From assembly GCA_964461135.1 (NCBI GenBank), contig CAYWTB010000112.1:1-14542 (forward strand): a stretch of DNA of 14,542 bases. Direction: 5' to 3'. The translations under genes and the position numbers were made by a program. A model generated the notes under the pieces. It did not search any database and was not told the origin of the DNA. It saw nothing but the letters and a program-made list of their open reading frames with translations. Position 1 is the first letter of the stretch; each line of letters opens with the position of its first letter. The DNA is from RQOF01 sp964461135. Its GTDB lineage: Bacteria; Calditrichota; Calditrichia; RBG-13-44-9. Of the stretch, positions 1 to 7,588 are shown in pieces.

Positions 1-2
1 AA

Positions 3-182
3 TGGGATGCATCCAATCTCGCCAGTGGGGTATATCTGTACAGGTTACAAGCAGGCGTCTATATTGAAACGAGGAAGATGATTCTTGTGATAAACGATAA
101 TCAAAACAGCAATTCTAAACATAAATCCATGGCAAAGGCGTTGGGGATTTTGTTTTTATCAGATTCCAACGTTAAATATTGA
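3..182 (+). CDS. 3' end of a secreted protein gene with a T9SS C-terminal sorting signal (partial)
   Basis: The gene enters from outside the window. The frame starting at base 3 reads WDASNLASGVYLYRL, then QAGVYIETRKMILV. This matches the consensus of the T9SS (Por) C-terminal sorting domain, TIGR04183 type: an S-G-[VI]-Y-x-Y-R-L strand followed by a K-M-[VI]-L end. Proteins with this tail are exported by Sec, moved across the outer membrane by T9SS, and usually attached to the surface or released. The catalytic or binding part lies upstream and cannot be seen. Such proteins normally stop one or two residues after K-M-x-L. Here the frame runs on for 30 more codons to the TGA at 180-182, so the normal stop seems lost by substitution or indel. 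The tail identity is firm; whether the gene is still functional is not known. Confidence 0.72.
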   Translation, partial: WDASNLASGVYLYRLQAGVYIETRKMILVINDNQNSNSKHKSMAKALGILFLSDSNVKY

Positions 183-205
183 AATTGTAGCATCTTCAAA
201 TTATA

Positions 206-235
206 TTGACATGTTATTACGTTTTATACAATAAT
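206..235 (+). promoter_or_regulatory. Candidate sigma-70 promoter for the tandem kinase gene
   Basis: A perfect TTGACA at 206-211 is followed, after 18 bp, by AATAAT at 230-235 (5/6 match to TATAAT). It lies 84 bp upstream of the kinase ATG and just downstream of the preceding gene's stop. FCB bacteria often use a different consensus and the area is AT-rich, so this is only a plausible match. Confidence 0.38.
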
Positions 236-318
236 TCATCTGATTTCTACAGATATATACAAGTTGCATCTTAAGTAAAAATAGCTAATTACATAAATCT
301 AATGCTGCAGATATAACC

Positions 319-3300
319 ATGATCGGCAAAACCATCTCACATTATAAGATCCTGGAAAAGCTTGGCGGTGGGGGGATGGGTGAGGTCTACAAAGCCGAGG
401 ATTTTAAACTTGAGCGAACTGTTGCTCTGAAGTTTCTTCCACCACACTTTACGAAAGATGTGGAGATAAAAAAACGTTTCGAACAGGAAGCGAAGGCCGC
501 TGCATCTTTAAACCATCCTAATCTGATTACCATATATGACATCAGTGAATTTAAAGGCCAATCTTATATTATCATGGAGTATGTGGAGGGCAACGCACTA
601 CGATCTGAACTAGAGAAAGGCCCCATGCCTTTAGATCGCGTCATTGACATTACTACTCAGATATGCGAAGGTCTTTATAAAGCCCATAAAGCAGAAATTG
701 TTCACCGTGATATCAAGCCAGCCAATATTATGATCACCGAGCGGGATGAGGTTAAGATTTTAGATTTTGGATTAGCTTTGTTTACCAGACAGACCCGATT
801 AACCAGAGGAGGGGTCACCTTAGGTACCATTGCCTATATGTCACCTGAACAACACCGAGGAGAAATGGTAGACCATAGAAGCGATATTTGGTCATTGGGG
901 GTTGTTCTTTATGAAATGATCACCGGTCAGTCACCCTTCCAGGGCGAGTATGAACAGGCTATCATCTATTCGATTATAAATGAAAAGCCTGAATCAGTCC
1001 TCACATTAAGAAAAAATATTCCTGAAAAATTAGACGAAATTATTGCGAATGCTCTGCAAAAAAAACCTGAAGCTCGTTATCAGAGTATTTATGAAATGAT
1101 GACAGACTTAAGGTCTATCAGTCGCAAAAGTCAAAAGTCAAGAAGAGCAAGGGATTCTCTTACTATAAAAGGAAAAGTTTTAAGTCAGATCAAGAGTATC
1201 GGCAACTATAAGCTTTTGGAATCAATTGGCGAAGGGGGTATGGGAACGGTATACCTGGCCGAACAGACTGAACCATTCCACAGGCGAGTTGCGCTCAAGC
1301 TTATAAAGCTGGGAATGGACACTTATCAGGTGGTGGCCCGATTCGAAGCCGAACGTCAGGCTCTCGCGGTAATGGACCATCCCAACATCGCTAAGGTTTA
1401 TGATGCAGGAAAAACTGAGACCGGACGACCTTACTTTGTGATGGAATATGTGCAGGGTGTACCTATAACTCAATACTGTGACCATCACAAACTCACCATG
1501 CCCCAGCGGCTTGAGCTATTTATTGAACTGTGTCACGCTATCCAGCATGCCCATCAGAAAGGCGTAATTCACCGCGATCTCAAACCGTCAAATGTCTTGA
1601 TAGCAGTACAAGATGATAAACCAATCCCTAAGATTATCGACTTTGGTATCGCCAAGGCAATCGGGCACCGGCTAACGGATCGGACTCTCTTTACGGAGCA
1701 GGGTCAGCTCATTGGCACCCCTGAGTACATGAGCCCTGAACAGGCAGAAATGTCCGGCCTTGATGTGGATACCCGAACAGATATTTTCTCACTAGGTGTG
1801 GTGCTATATGAGCTTTTAGTAGGCGTCTTACCATACGATCCTCAGACCCTCAGGTCAGCTTCCTTTGGCGAGATCCAGCGAATAATTTGTGAAACCGATC
1901 TACCAAAGGCGAGTACTCGATTTAGAAATCTGGGTGATACCCAAACGTCGATCTCAGTGCATCGAAAAACAGATCCGACTTCCCTGATGAGGCAACTGAA
2001 GGGTGATCTGGATTTGATTACAATGAAAGCGATGGCAAAAGATCGGACACAGCGTTATGCTTCTGCTTCTGAACTGGCAACTGATGTGCTTAGGCATCTA
2101 AAAAACGAATCCATTCTGGCCAGTCCACCGAAAACCATGTATCGTTTCAAAAAGTATATTAAGCGGCATAAGACCGGCGTAGCGGCTGCAGCACTTATTA
2201 TTTTAACGATGCTCATAGGCATCACCGGCACCAGCATCGGACTCATCAAAGCCATTCAGGCAGAAAAGGTAGCGAAGAGTGAGGCGAAGACCGCCCAGGA
2301 GATATCAGAATTTCTGCAAGGACTTTTTATGGTTTCGGATCCGAATGAAGCTCGGGGAAACACCATCACCGCCCGGGAAATCCTGGATAAGGGCGCAGAA
2401 CGAATAAGAACAGAACTAGCGGACCAACCCATTGTTCAGGCCCGTTTGATGAATACCATGGGTGTGGTTTATTGGAGACTGGGACTATATCAACAGGCAA
2501 CATCCTTGTTAAACGAGGCGGTAAAAATTCAACGCCAAGTCCTGGGAGACAAGCATCTGGACATTTCAGCCAGTCTGAATACCTTGGCAATTTTATATTA
2601 TACACAAGGAGACTATTCCGAGGCCGAACAGCTATTTCGCGAGGCATTATCCATCAGGCGAATCATACAAGGATATGAACATCTGGATTTGGCTGATTGT
2701 TTGAATAACCTGGCTATGACGCTGAAGGCAATGGAGAAATATACAGAGGCAGAACCTTTGTACAGAGAGGCTTTAGGAATTCGTCGCAAGCTTCTGGGAA
2801 ATGAAAATACCCAGGTGGCCCAGAGTCTTAATAATTTCGGTAAATTCCTGTATGATAGGGGTAACTATGCAGAAGCTGAGCCTTTATTGCGGGAATCTTT
2901 GGCAATGAACCGCAAATTACTTGGTCAGGAACATCCGGAAGTTTCTGCAAATCTGAGTAATCTTGCTTTAGTGTTACGGGAAAGAGGGGAATATGGGGAA
3001 GCAGAATCAATGTTCCAAGAAGTCTTAGCGATGGATCGAAAGTTTTTCGGAGAGAATCATCCCTATGTAGCAGCAACTTTGCAAAATCTGGGCGCTTTAT
3101 TATTAGTGATGGAAGAGTATCACAGGGCAGAGATCGCTTTTCTCGAAACCCTTGACATAAAGCGGAAAACATTTCCGGAGAACCACTGGCAGTTAGCCAC
3201 GGCTAAGAGTTTACTCGGAAGTTGTTATACCCATACCGGTCAATATGTAGAAGCTGAAAAATTATTGCTGGAAAGTTATCAAATCATTAAAAATCAATTT

Positions 3301-3408
3301 TCTGAGCATAGTGGGCGTTCGCATGTGGCCCTGGAGAGAATCATCACCCTGTATGAAGAATGGAACAAACCGCAGAAAATGGCTGAATATCAGGCAAAGT
3401 TACCTTGA
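319..3408 (+). CDS. Tandem Ser/Thr protein kinase with one TM segment and seven C-terminal TPRs
   Basis: A 1029-residue membrane kinase with two complete Hanks-type domains. Kinase 1 (about 9-266) has the glycine loop GGGGMG (16-21), VALK with Lys38, HRDIKPAN with Asp131, DFG at 149-151 and SPEQ near 175. Kinase 2 (about 298-592) has GEGGMG (304-309), VALK with Lys327, HRDLKPSN with Asp420, DFG at 441-443 and GTPEYMSPEQ. A basic linker (268-278) joins them. One hydrophobic helix (about 619-643) should put both kinases in the cytoplasm and the C-terminus in the periplasm. Seven TPRs of exactly 42 residues start at 709, 751, 793, 835, 877, 919 and 961 and resemble kinesin-light-chain repeats. 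Both active sites look intact. No good Shine-Dalgarno precedes the ATG. Kinase plus TM plus TPR is a known architecture; the extra N-terminal kinase is the unusual part. Substrates are unknown. Confidence 0.93.
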   Translation: MIGKTISHYKILEKLGGGGMGEVYKAEDFKLERTVALKFLPPHFTKDVEIKKRFEQEAKAAASLNHPNLITIYDISEFKGQSYIIMEYVEGNALRSELEKGPMPLDRVIDITTQICEGLYKAHKAEIVHRDIKPANIMITERDEVKILDFGLALFTRQTRLTRGGVTLGTIAYMSPEQHRGEMVDHRSDIWSLGVVLYEMITGQSPFQGEYEQAIIYSIINEKPESVLTLRKNIPEKLDEIIANALQKKPEARYQSIYEMMTDLRSISRKSQKSRRARDSLTIKGKVLSQIKSIGNYKLLESIGEGGMGTVYLAEQTEPFHRRVALKLIKLGMDTYQVVARFEAERQALAVMDHPNIAKVYDAGKTETGRPYFVMEYVQGVPITQYCDHHKLTMPQRLELFIELCHAIQHAHQKGVIHRDLKPSNVLIAVQDDKPIPKIIDFGIAKAIGHRLTDRTLFTEQGQLIGTPEYMSPEQAEMSGLDVDTRTDIFSLGVVLYELLVGVLPYDPQTLRSASFGEIQRIICETDLPKASTRFRNLGDTQTSISVHRKTDPTSLMRQLKGDLDLITMKAMAKDRTQRYASASELATDVLRHLKNESILASPPKTMYRFKKYIKRHKTGVAAAALIILTMLIGITGTSIGLIKAIQAEKVAKSEAKTAQEISEFLQGLFMVSDPNEARGNTITAREILDKGAERIRTELADQPIVQARLMNTMGVVYWRLGLYQQATSLLNEAVKIQRQVLGDKHLDISASLNTLAILYYTQGDYSEAEQLFREALSIRRIIQGYEHLDLADCLNNLAMTLKAMEKYTEAEPLYREALGIRRKLLGNENTQVAQSLNNFGKFLYDRGNYAEAEPLLRESLAMNRKLLGQEHPEVSANLSNLALVLRERGEYGEAESMFQEVLAMDRKFFGENHPYVAATLQNLGALLLVMEEYHRAEIAFLETLDIKRKTFPENHWQLATAKSLLGSCYTHTGQYVEAEKLLLESYQIIKNQFSEHSGRSHVALERIITLYEEWNKPQKMAEYQAKLP

Positions 3409-3465
3409 GAATCTTCACCATCATCAGCGAAAAAGTAATCACCCTACTTTCTGTTTTTCCTACAG

Positions 3466-3537
3466 TTAAGAGGGATTTCTCTTTTCTTACAAGCAGGAGG
3501 GTATGTCCAGATGAAGAAGATGGTGTTGATGCGGTAG
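3466..3537 (+). pseudogene. Relic of a T9SS C-terminal sorting signal (copy B)
   Basis: The frame ending at TAG 3535-3537 reads LRGISLFLQAGGYVQMKKMV and then LMR. It aligns with the tail at the left edge of the window (SGVYLYRLQAG...KMILV). There is no start codon and no upstream protein: the frame opens only after a TAA at 3436. It lies between the kinase gene and the small membrane-protein gene. I read it as the 3' end of a lost secreted-protein gene. Confidence 0.6.
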
Positions 3538-3633
3538 GAATTGATCATAATACTAATACCTTAACCTATGATTTTTAGGATCATTGTGAGCTGGGGGGAA
3601 TATTACATAACATTAAAATGAGGAGGCTGTTTA

Positions 3634-4014
3634 ATGAAACTCAAAACTCTATTAATTATCAACACGGTTGTGGCTCTTGTCTATGGGATATGCTTTGTAC
3701 TGATACCATTAAAAGTATTGTTACTTTATGGTATGACTCAAGGAGCAAGTGAAACACTTGCAGGGCAGTACTTTGGAGTGGCACTGATTGCGATTGGTCT
3801 AATATCATGGTTCGCCAGAAATGTTGCGGATGCAATTGCACAGAAAGCCATAATTCTTGCATTATTAATCTCAGACTTCATCGGTGTTATTGTATCAGTA
3901 ATGGGGACTGTCTCTGGAGTGATGAATACATTGGGCTGGTCGGCGGTAATAATTTATCTGTTCTTAACAGTAGGTTATGCATATTTTCAGTTCAAGAAAC
4001 CAAGCACTTCTTGA
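3634..4014 (+). CDS. Small four-TM integral membrane protein, function unknown
   Basis: A 126-residue hydrophobic protein with four predicted membrane helices at about 5-25, 42-61, 69-92 and 99-119. The short polar turns contain WFARNVAD (59-66) and QKA. The end FQFKKPSTS is cytoplasmic or periplasmic depending on topology. AGGAGG at 3621-3626, 7 bases before the ATG, makes the start secure and shows the gene is translated on its own. I recognise the general shape of a family of uncharacterised roughly 125-residue, four-TM bacterial proteins, but no activity can be assigned. It stands alone, with a degraded T9SS tail upstream and a stem-loop 37 bases after the stop. No metal-binding or catalytic motif is visible. 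Confidence 0.85.
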   Translation: MKLKTLLIINTVVALVYGICFVLIPLKVLLLYGMTQGASETLAGQYFGVALIAIGLISWFARNVADAIAQKAIILALLISDFIGVIVSVMGTVSGVMNTLGWSAVIIYLFLTVGYAYFQFKKPSTS

Positions 4015-4051
4015 GAGTAAGGTAGTTATGCTATAGTGACTATTTACCTAC

Positions 4052-4102
4052 AGGGTCAGTCTTTTGTGAGATCGTTCCCTCCCAACTATAAAGACTGACT
4101 CT
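4052..4102 (+). repeat. Long-loop stem-loop repeat, copy 1 (possible terminator)
   Basis: AGGGTCAGTCTTT (4052-4064) pairs with AAAGACTGACTCT (4090-4102) over 13 bp with one G-T wobble. The loop is 25 bases, rich in CCCTCCC. There is no T tract after it. A related element with the same left arm and a similar loop lies at 6553-6608. It follows the small membrane-protein gene and could slow or end transcription in either direction. Confidence 0.6.
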
Positions 4103-4108
4103 ATGGCT

Positions 4109-4327
4109 CTATTGATGATATTTACTCCGTTTATAGTCTTCTTTAGTTTTCTTATTATGGATAATTAGTATTTCCAGAGTAGACCATTCTTCAAACATCT
4201 TGTCTTTATTGCAATAAATGATCGGCTCCTCTCTTGGATCAGCAAACTCTCTGGTGAATTGTTCGTTCTCTTGAAAATAATAGACCTTATTGCCGTAGTG
4301 TTGTGCTGTTGCAATTCTGATTTTCAT
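4109..4327 (-). CDS. Small hypothetical protein (doubtful)
   Basis: An open frame of 72 codons starting MKIRIATAQHYGNKVYYFQE. It is soluble, charged and has no recognisable domain, signal peptide or repeat. The N-terminus looks protein-like (a beta strand followed by an aromatic-rich strand) and the opposite strand offers nothing better. However, no Shine-Dalgarno is visible before the ATG. It sits alone between a stem-loop and degraded sequence, so it could be a genuine orphan gene or the 5' part of a decayed one. No function is proposed. Confidence 0.35.
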   Translation of the reverse strand: MKIRIATAQHYGNKVYYFQENEQFTREFADPREEPIIYCNKDKMFEEWSTLEILIIHNKKTKEDYKRSKYHQ

Positions 4328-4379
4328 ACTTTAAAGATAATATCACTTTATCAAAATGTAACATATTTTTAATGTGGTT

Positions 4380-4424
4380 CATTGAAGGTAATATGGAGAT
4401 TCTAATTCCTAATAAATCCCATGG
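4380..4424. repeat. Dispersed short repeat, copy 1
   Basis: CATTGAAGGTAATATGGAG (4380-4398) recurs without mismatch at 8595-8613. Both are followed 12 bases later by AATAAATCCC and a TGG-containing stretch. Neither copy lies in a convincing gene. Identity of the flanks fades quickly, so this looks like the conserved core or edge of a larger degraded element. Confidence 0.55.
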
Positions 4425-4509
4425 CAGGGGGTGACTCTCGATAGAGGTAGTGATATAGACACGAGGTATATGTATCCCCTAACCTAATTCCGCTTGCCAG
4501 AGGCTTTTC

Positions 4510-4686
4510 TTAACACAGTCCCATATTCCAGCAGATATCCTGCAGTCTTTCCTGCCCATCCACATAGCCGTCCCCGCAGTTGGCGCAGAAGATCGGAGGA
4601 TTATCGCGGTCGATTCCGTTATCGATCACCGAATAGATCTCTCTCCGGATAATCCGACACTCTTTCAAAGGGGACAATTGTTGAAT
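4510..4686 (-). pseudogene. Orphan fragment with a CxxC (zinc-ribbon-like) motif
   Basis: On the minus strand the frame from 4686 to TAA (4512-4510) runs 58 codons. It includes FCANCGDGYVDGQERL and ends DICWNMGLC. There is no ATG near its beginning, and a TAG precedes it. The stretch is more GC-rich than its surroundings. The CANC pair plus two later cysteines could bind a metal, but I do not recognise the family. Most likely it is the C-terminal remnant of a lost gene; a short gene with a TTG start is possible. The rest of 4328-4710 holds only the short repeat at 4380. Confidence 0.3.
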
Positions 4687-4710
4687 CTAAATCATGCCTC
4701 AATATTTTAT

Positions 4711-6102
4711 CTAAAGGATCGTTTTCATAACCTTAAAATATTTATCCGCCTCCCGTTTCACAATAGATGATAGAAGAATAATGGCAATCAGATTCGGGAT
4801 TGTCATAAGAGTAATTACCATATCGACAAAATGCCATACCAGATCAATCCCCCAGATAGATCCTAAAAATACAAAGAGGCCAAATACCCATTGGTAAAGT
4901 TTTATGGATTTTTCACCAAATAAATACTCCACTGCCCGGTTTCCATAATAAGACCAGCTAATAATTGTTGAAAATGCAAACATAATAAGTCCGGCAGCAA
5001 CGACGTGCTGACTCCAGCTTCCCAGTCCGATGGGTTTTAAACCCCGGTAAAATCCTTCAACAGTCATTCCGACTCCCTTTACTCCGGATGTCCATGCCCC
5101 GGTGACGACAATAACCATAGCGGTAAGGCTGCAGATGATGATAGTATCGACAAATGGTCCCACCGAAGCCACTAAACCTTCCCGGACAGGATATTTCGTT
5201 TTTGCTGCAGCATGTGCAATTGCAGCAGATCCTTGCCCGGCTTCATTGGAAAACAAGCCTCTGGCTACACCGAATCGTAATGTATAAATAAAAGCGGCTC
5301 CGATAAAGCCGCCAGTGGCTGCCTGCCCGGTGAATGCACTTTTAATGATTAACAGAAATGCAGCTGGTAATTGATCAAAATAAATAAATGTTGCGGTAAT
5401 AGCGCTAACAAAATATATAGCCGCCATAAAAGGGACAAGTTTTGAGGTTACCTGTGCAATTCGCTTGATTCCACCCACAATCACTAATAGCACCAGCGTA
5501 GTAACAAACAATCCGGTCCCCCAGGTGGGAATACCATAATTTGTATTAATAACATCTGAAATTGAATTGGATTGTGCCATATTTCCGGTTCCAAGGGAAC
5601 ATAGGATGGTAGCAAATGCAAACACCACCGCCATAATTTTGGCAAGGGAACCCAATTTTTCCTTTAATCCTAGTTCCATGTAGTACATGGGTCCCCCGGA
5701 AATGGAGCCATCCGGATGGACTTTTCTGTAAATAAATGAGAGAGTACATTCCGTGAACTTTAATATCATGCCCAGAAAACCGGTCACCCACATCCAGAAT
5801 ATGGCACCCGGGCCTCCATAATATATAGCCAGGGCCACCCCAACAATATTGCCGGTCCCAACCGTTGCAGATAAAGCAGTGGTAAGCGCCCGAAAATGAT
5901 TGATGTCCCCAGCATCATCCGGATTATCATATTTCCCACTGATGACTCGCAAAGAGTGAAAAAATTTGGTAACATGTAGAAATTTAAATTTAAAAGCGAA
6001 ATAAATACCGGTGGGAATCAGGAAAGCCAATAGCAAATATTGACCGATATATTCATTGTAACCAACTATAAATTTATCAACGTAATCTAAAAATCCGTTC
6101 AC
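4711..6102 (-). CDS. Alanine/glycine:cation symporter (AGCS family)
   Basis: An inner-membrane Na+ (or H+)-coupled carrier for alanine or glycine, 463 residues, the usual AGCS length (PF01235). Family hallmarks are present in order: ATVGTGNIVGVA (79-90, unwound first core helix), FTECTLS (116-122), GGPMYYM (136-142), GVARGLFSNEAGQGSAA (278-294, the signature), VASVGPFVDT (311-320) and SWSYYGNRA (382-390). About eleven hydrophobic segments span the protein. The start is GTG at 6102-6100, chosen because GGAGG lies four bases upstream (6111-6107). It is monocistronic, with its nearest neighbours facing away or decayed. A 16-bp palindrome lies 112 bp upstream. No glycine-riboswitch core was seen in the leader. 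Substrate preference within alanine/glycine cannot be told from sequence. Confidence 0.95.
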   Translation of the reverse strand: MNGFLDYVDKFIVGYNEYIGQYLLLAFLIPTGIYFAFKFKFLHVTKFFHSLRVISGKYDNPDDAGDINHFRALTTALSATVGTGNIVGVALAIYYGGPGAIFWMWVTGFLGMILKFTECTLSFIYRKVHPDGSISGGPMYYMELGLKEKLGSLAKIMAVVFAFATILCSLGTGNMAQSNSISDVINTNYGIPTWGTGLFVTTLVLLVIVGGIKRIAQVTSKLVPFMAAIYFVSAITATFIYFDQLPAAFLLIIKSAFTGQAATGGFIGAAFIYTLRFGVARGLFSNEAGQGSAAIAHAAAKTKYPVREGLVASVGPFVDTIIICSLTAMVIVVTGAWTSGVKGVGMTVEGFYRGLKPIGLGSWSQHVVAAGLIMFAFSTIISWSYYGNRAVEYLFGEKSIKLYQWVFGLFVFLGSIWGIDLVWHFVDMVITLMTIPNLIAIILLSSIVKREADKYFKVMKTIL

Positions 6103-6213
6103 AGCACCTCCATTTAATATATCATACCGGAAAATTAAGATTCATACTGTCCTTCTTACGACTTATGATATGTTTTCAACCTCCGATATTGATAAACATC
6201 GAGCGGGAGGATA

Positions 6214-6229
6214 ATTCGATAAATCGAAT
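6214..6229. promoter_or_regulatory. Palindrome upstream of the symporter gene
   Basis: ATTCGAT-AA-ATCGAAT is an inverted repeat of 7 bp arms with a 2-bp centre. It lies 112 bp before the symporter GTG. Its size suits a dimeric repressor or activator, but no regulator gene is adjacent and a chance palindrome in AT-rich DNA is possible. Confidence 0.3.
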
Positions 6230-6429
6230 AGAAAAAAGTAAAGGATAAATATTTAAAAATCAATTGTTGAATCAGATTTCCAGAGCAAGGCAATAAACCT
6301 CTGAACATAAATCCTGGCATAAATAATTTCTTACCTTAATAGAACACTATTTAAATTTGAACGCGCGTGGAGATAACTCGCTTACCCACCCACCTGAAAA
6401 TGGAATATTTCTCTCAAAACCGCTCCGGC

Positions 6430-6539
6430 GACAGCGCAGTGGGAAAACTGCTCAAGGACATATTGACAACACCAGATTCTCAATTATCAGTCGGGCAGGT
6501 GACTATGTCGAGACGAGGAAGATGGTGGTGATGCGGTAG
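6430..6539 (+). pseudogene. Relic of a T9SS C-terminal sorting signal (copy C)
   Basis: The last 15 codons (6492-6536) read RAGDYVETRKMVVMR and stop at TAG 6537-6539, a near-perfect sorting-signal end. Upstream the frame is scrambled. QWEN, resembling the usual Q-W-D before the signal, appears in another frame near 6437, so at least one indel separates them. The open frame reaches back to a TTG at 6357, but that leader does not look like protein. A stem-loop repeat follows 13 bases after the stop. Confidence 0.6.
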
Positions 6540-6552
6540 TCTTAATTGATAC

Positions 6553-6608
6553 CACAGGGTCAGTCTTTTATGATATTACTCCCTCCCCACTCTACGATTG
6601 GCTCTGTG
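6553..6608 (+). repeat. Long-loop stem-loop repeat, copy 2 (possible terminator)
   Basis: CACAGGGTCAGTC (6553-6565) pairs with GATTGGCTCTGTG (6596-6608) over 13 bp, three of them G-T wobbles. TTTT follows. The left arm shares AGGGTCAGTCTTTT with the element at 4052-4065, and the loops share a TGA...CCCTCCC...ACT pattern. The right arm differs between copies yet still pairs, which suggests the fold is kept. It may be the terminator of the lost T9SS-tail gene just upstream. Confidence 0.6.
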
Positions 6609-6645
6609 TTTTAATCTTTCATACCAGTATAAAAAAATAATCATA

Positions 6646-6848
6646 AATACTCTCCTCGCCCCGAATCCCTTCCAAAACAATCCGGATCCTTTCTTCAGTG
6701 CTATACTTCTTCCGGATTTTACGCCTGATCTACCGAACAACCGACTCAGCGTTGGGTTTGGAACTCATCATACATCCTCTCATAGGTCATTAATTTAACC
6801 GAATCCATCTCTTAATCAACATACCAAACTTGTCTAAAAAGATCTGAC
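6646..6848 (-). mobile_element. Relic of an IS3-family element: left end and 5' part of OrfA
   Basis: On the minus strand, an ATG at 6771 begins MMSSKPNAESVVR, then a TAG. The same frame continues as IRRKIRKKYSTEERIRIVLE and GIRGEESI. This is the N-terminal helix-turn-helix of IS3/IS911-type OrfA (COG2963). It then runs into unrelated sequence near 6646. The 77 bases before the ATG, ending with GTCAGATCTTTTTAGAC at 6848, are shared with a second relic at 13385-13759 and probably mark the IS left end. No OrfB or right end is present, so the element is dead. Confidence 0.72.
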
Positions 6849-6897
6849 GGTAAACAATCCATTGTTTGGATTGCATTGGTTAACATATATAGTCCAA

Positions 6898-7482
6898 TTA
6901 AAACAATGTAGTGGTTATACTATAGAGATATCCAAAAATAACTGCTCCGGCAAGTGTAAAGGAAACATACAGAATAAATACTCTGCGGGAGGCTAAATTC
7001 CATACTGCAGCCATGGCCGGGATGGTAGTTGTTGGTCCTGCTATCAGAAAGGCCAATGCAGCTGCTGGTAACATTCCCTGATTTAACAGACCACCTATCA
7101 TTCCGAGTGCAGCGAGATTACTGGTGTAAACTGGAACGCCTATAAGAGCTGCCATGATGATTGCAAATGGATTATTTTGACCTAATAGACCAATAATAAA
7201 ATCAGAAGGCACATATAGTGTAATGACTGCTTCCAGGAAGAAAGCGAGTATCATAAATTTAGCGACCATTATGGTGGCTATATATGATTCTTTAAGCAAA
7301 CGTTGTTTAAATGTTGGTGAAGAACAACCACAGCTGTTTTCTTTTCCTGAAGATTGTAGCGGTTTAATTATTGGTTCATCATTTTCAGCACTTGATCCTG
7401 GAGTGATAGGTGGAGGTACTGTATACTCTACCAGTATCCCAAATAGATAAAGTTGCCATAGTAATCCTTGCGGTGGACAGTT
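6898..7482 (-). pseudogene. SO_0444/ArsP-like permease, C-terminal half (frameshifted)
   Basis: This is the downstream half of the permease encoded by 7589-8011. From ATG 7299 it encodes 133 residues. The same frame is open back to 7482 and includes a Cys-rich cytoplasmic linker, ENSCGCSS, that could bind metal. The membrane part carries LGQNNPFAIIMAALIGVPVY and AGPTTTIPAM, typical of the second repeat of DUF318-type permeases (PF03773). The first half reaches this region in another frame that ends at TGA 7387-7385. So one base was gained or two lost somewhere between 7387 and 7482. This half could be translated from its own ATG, but I see no strong ribosome site there. It is either a recent pseudogene or two co-folding half proteins. 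Confidence 0.72.
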
Positions 7483-7588
7483 CTAATTGTTTTTTAATTC
7501 TTAACAGGCTATCTTTTAGAAGTCGCCAAGTGCTTTTTAATGGTGTAGATGTATGTGTTCGCAATATACGCTGACCCAACCAGTTCTT

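Noticed and set aside
6103..6360. Glycine riboswitch before the symporter gene
   Set aside because: The conserved core motifs of that riboswitch were not found on the minus strand; only a palindrome and weak pairing are present.
6357..6539. 60-codon frame as a real small gene
   Set aside because: It starts with TTG without a ribosome site, its first 45 codons look random, and only the last 15 match a T9SS tail.
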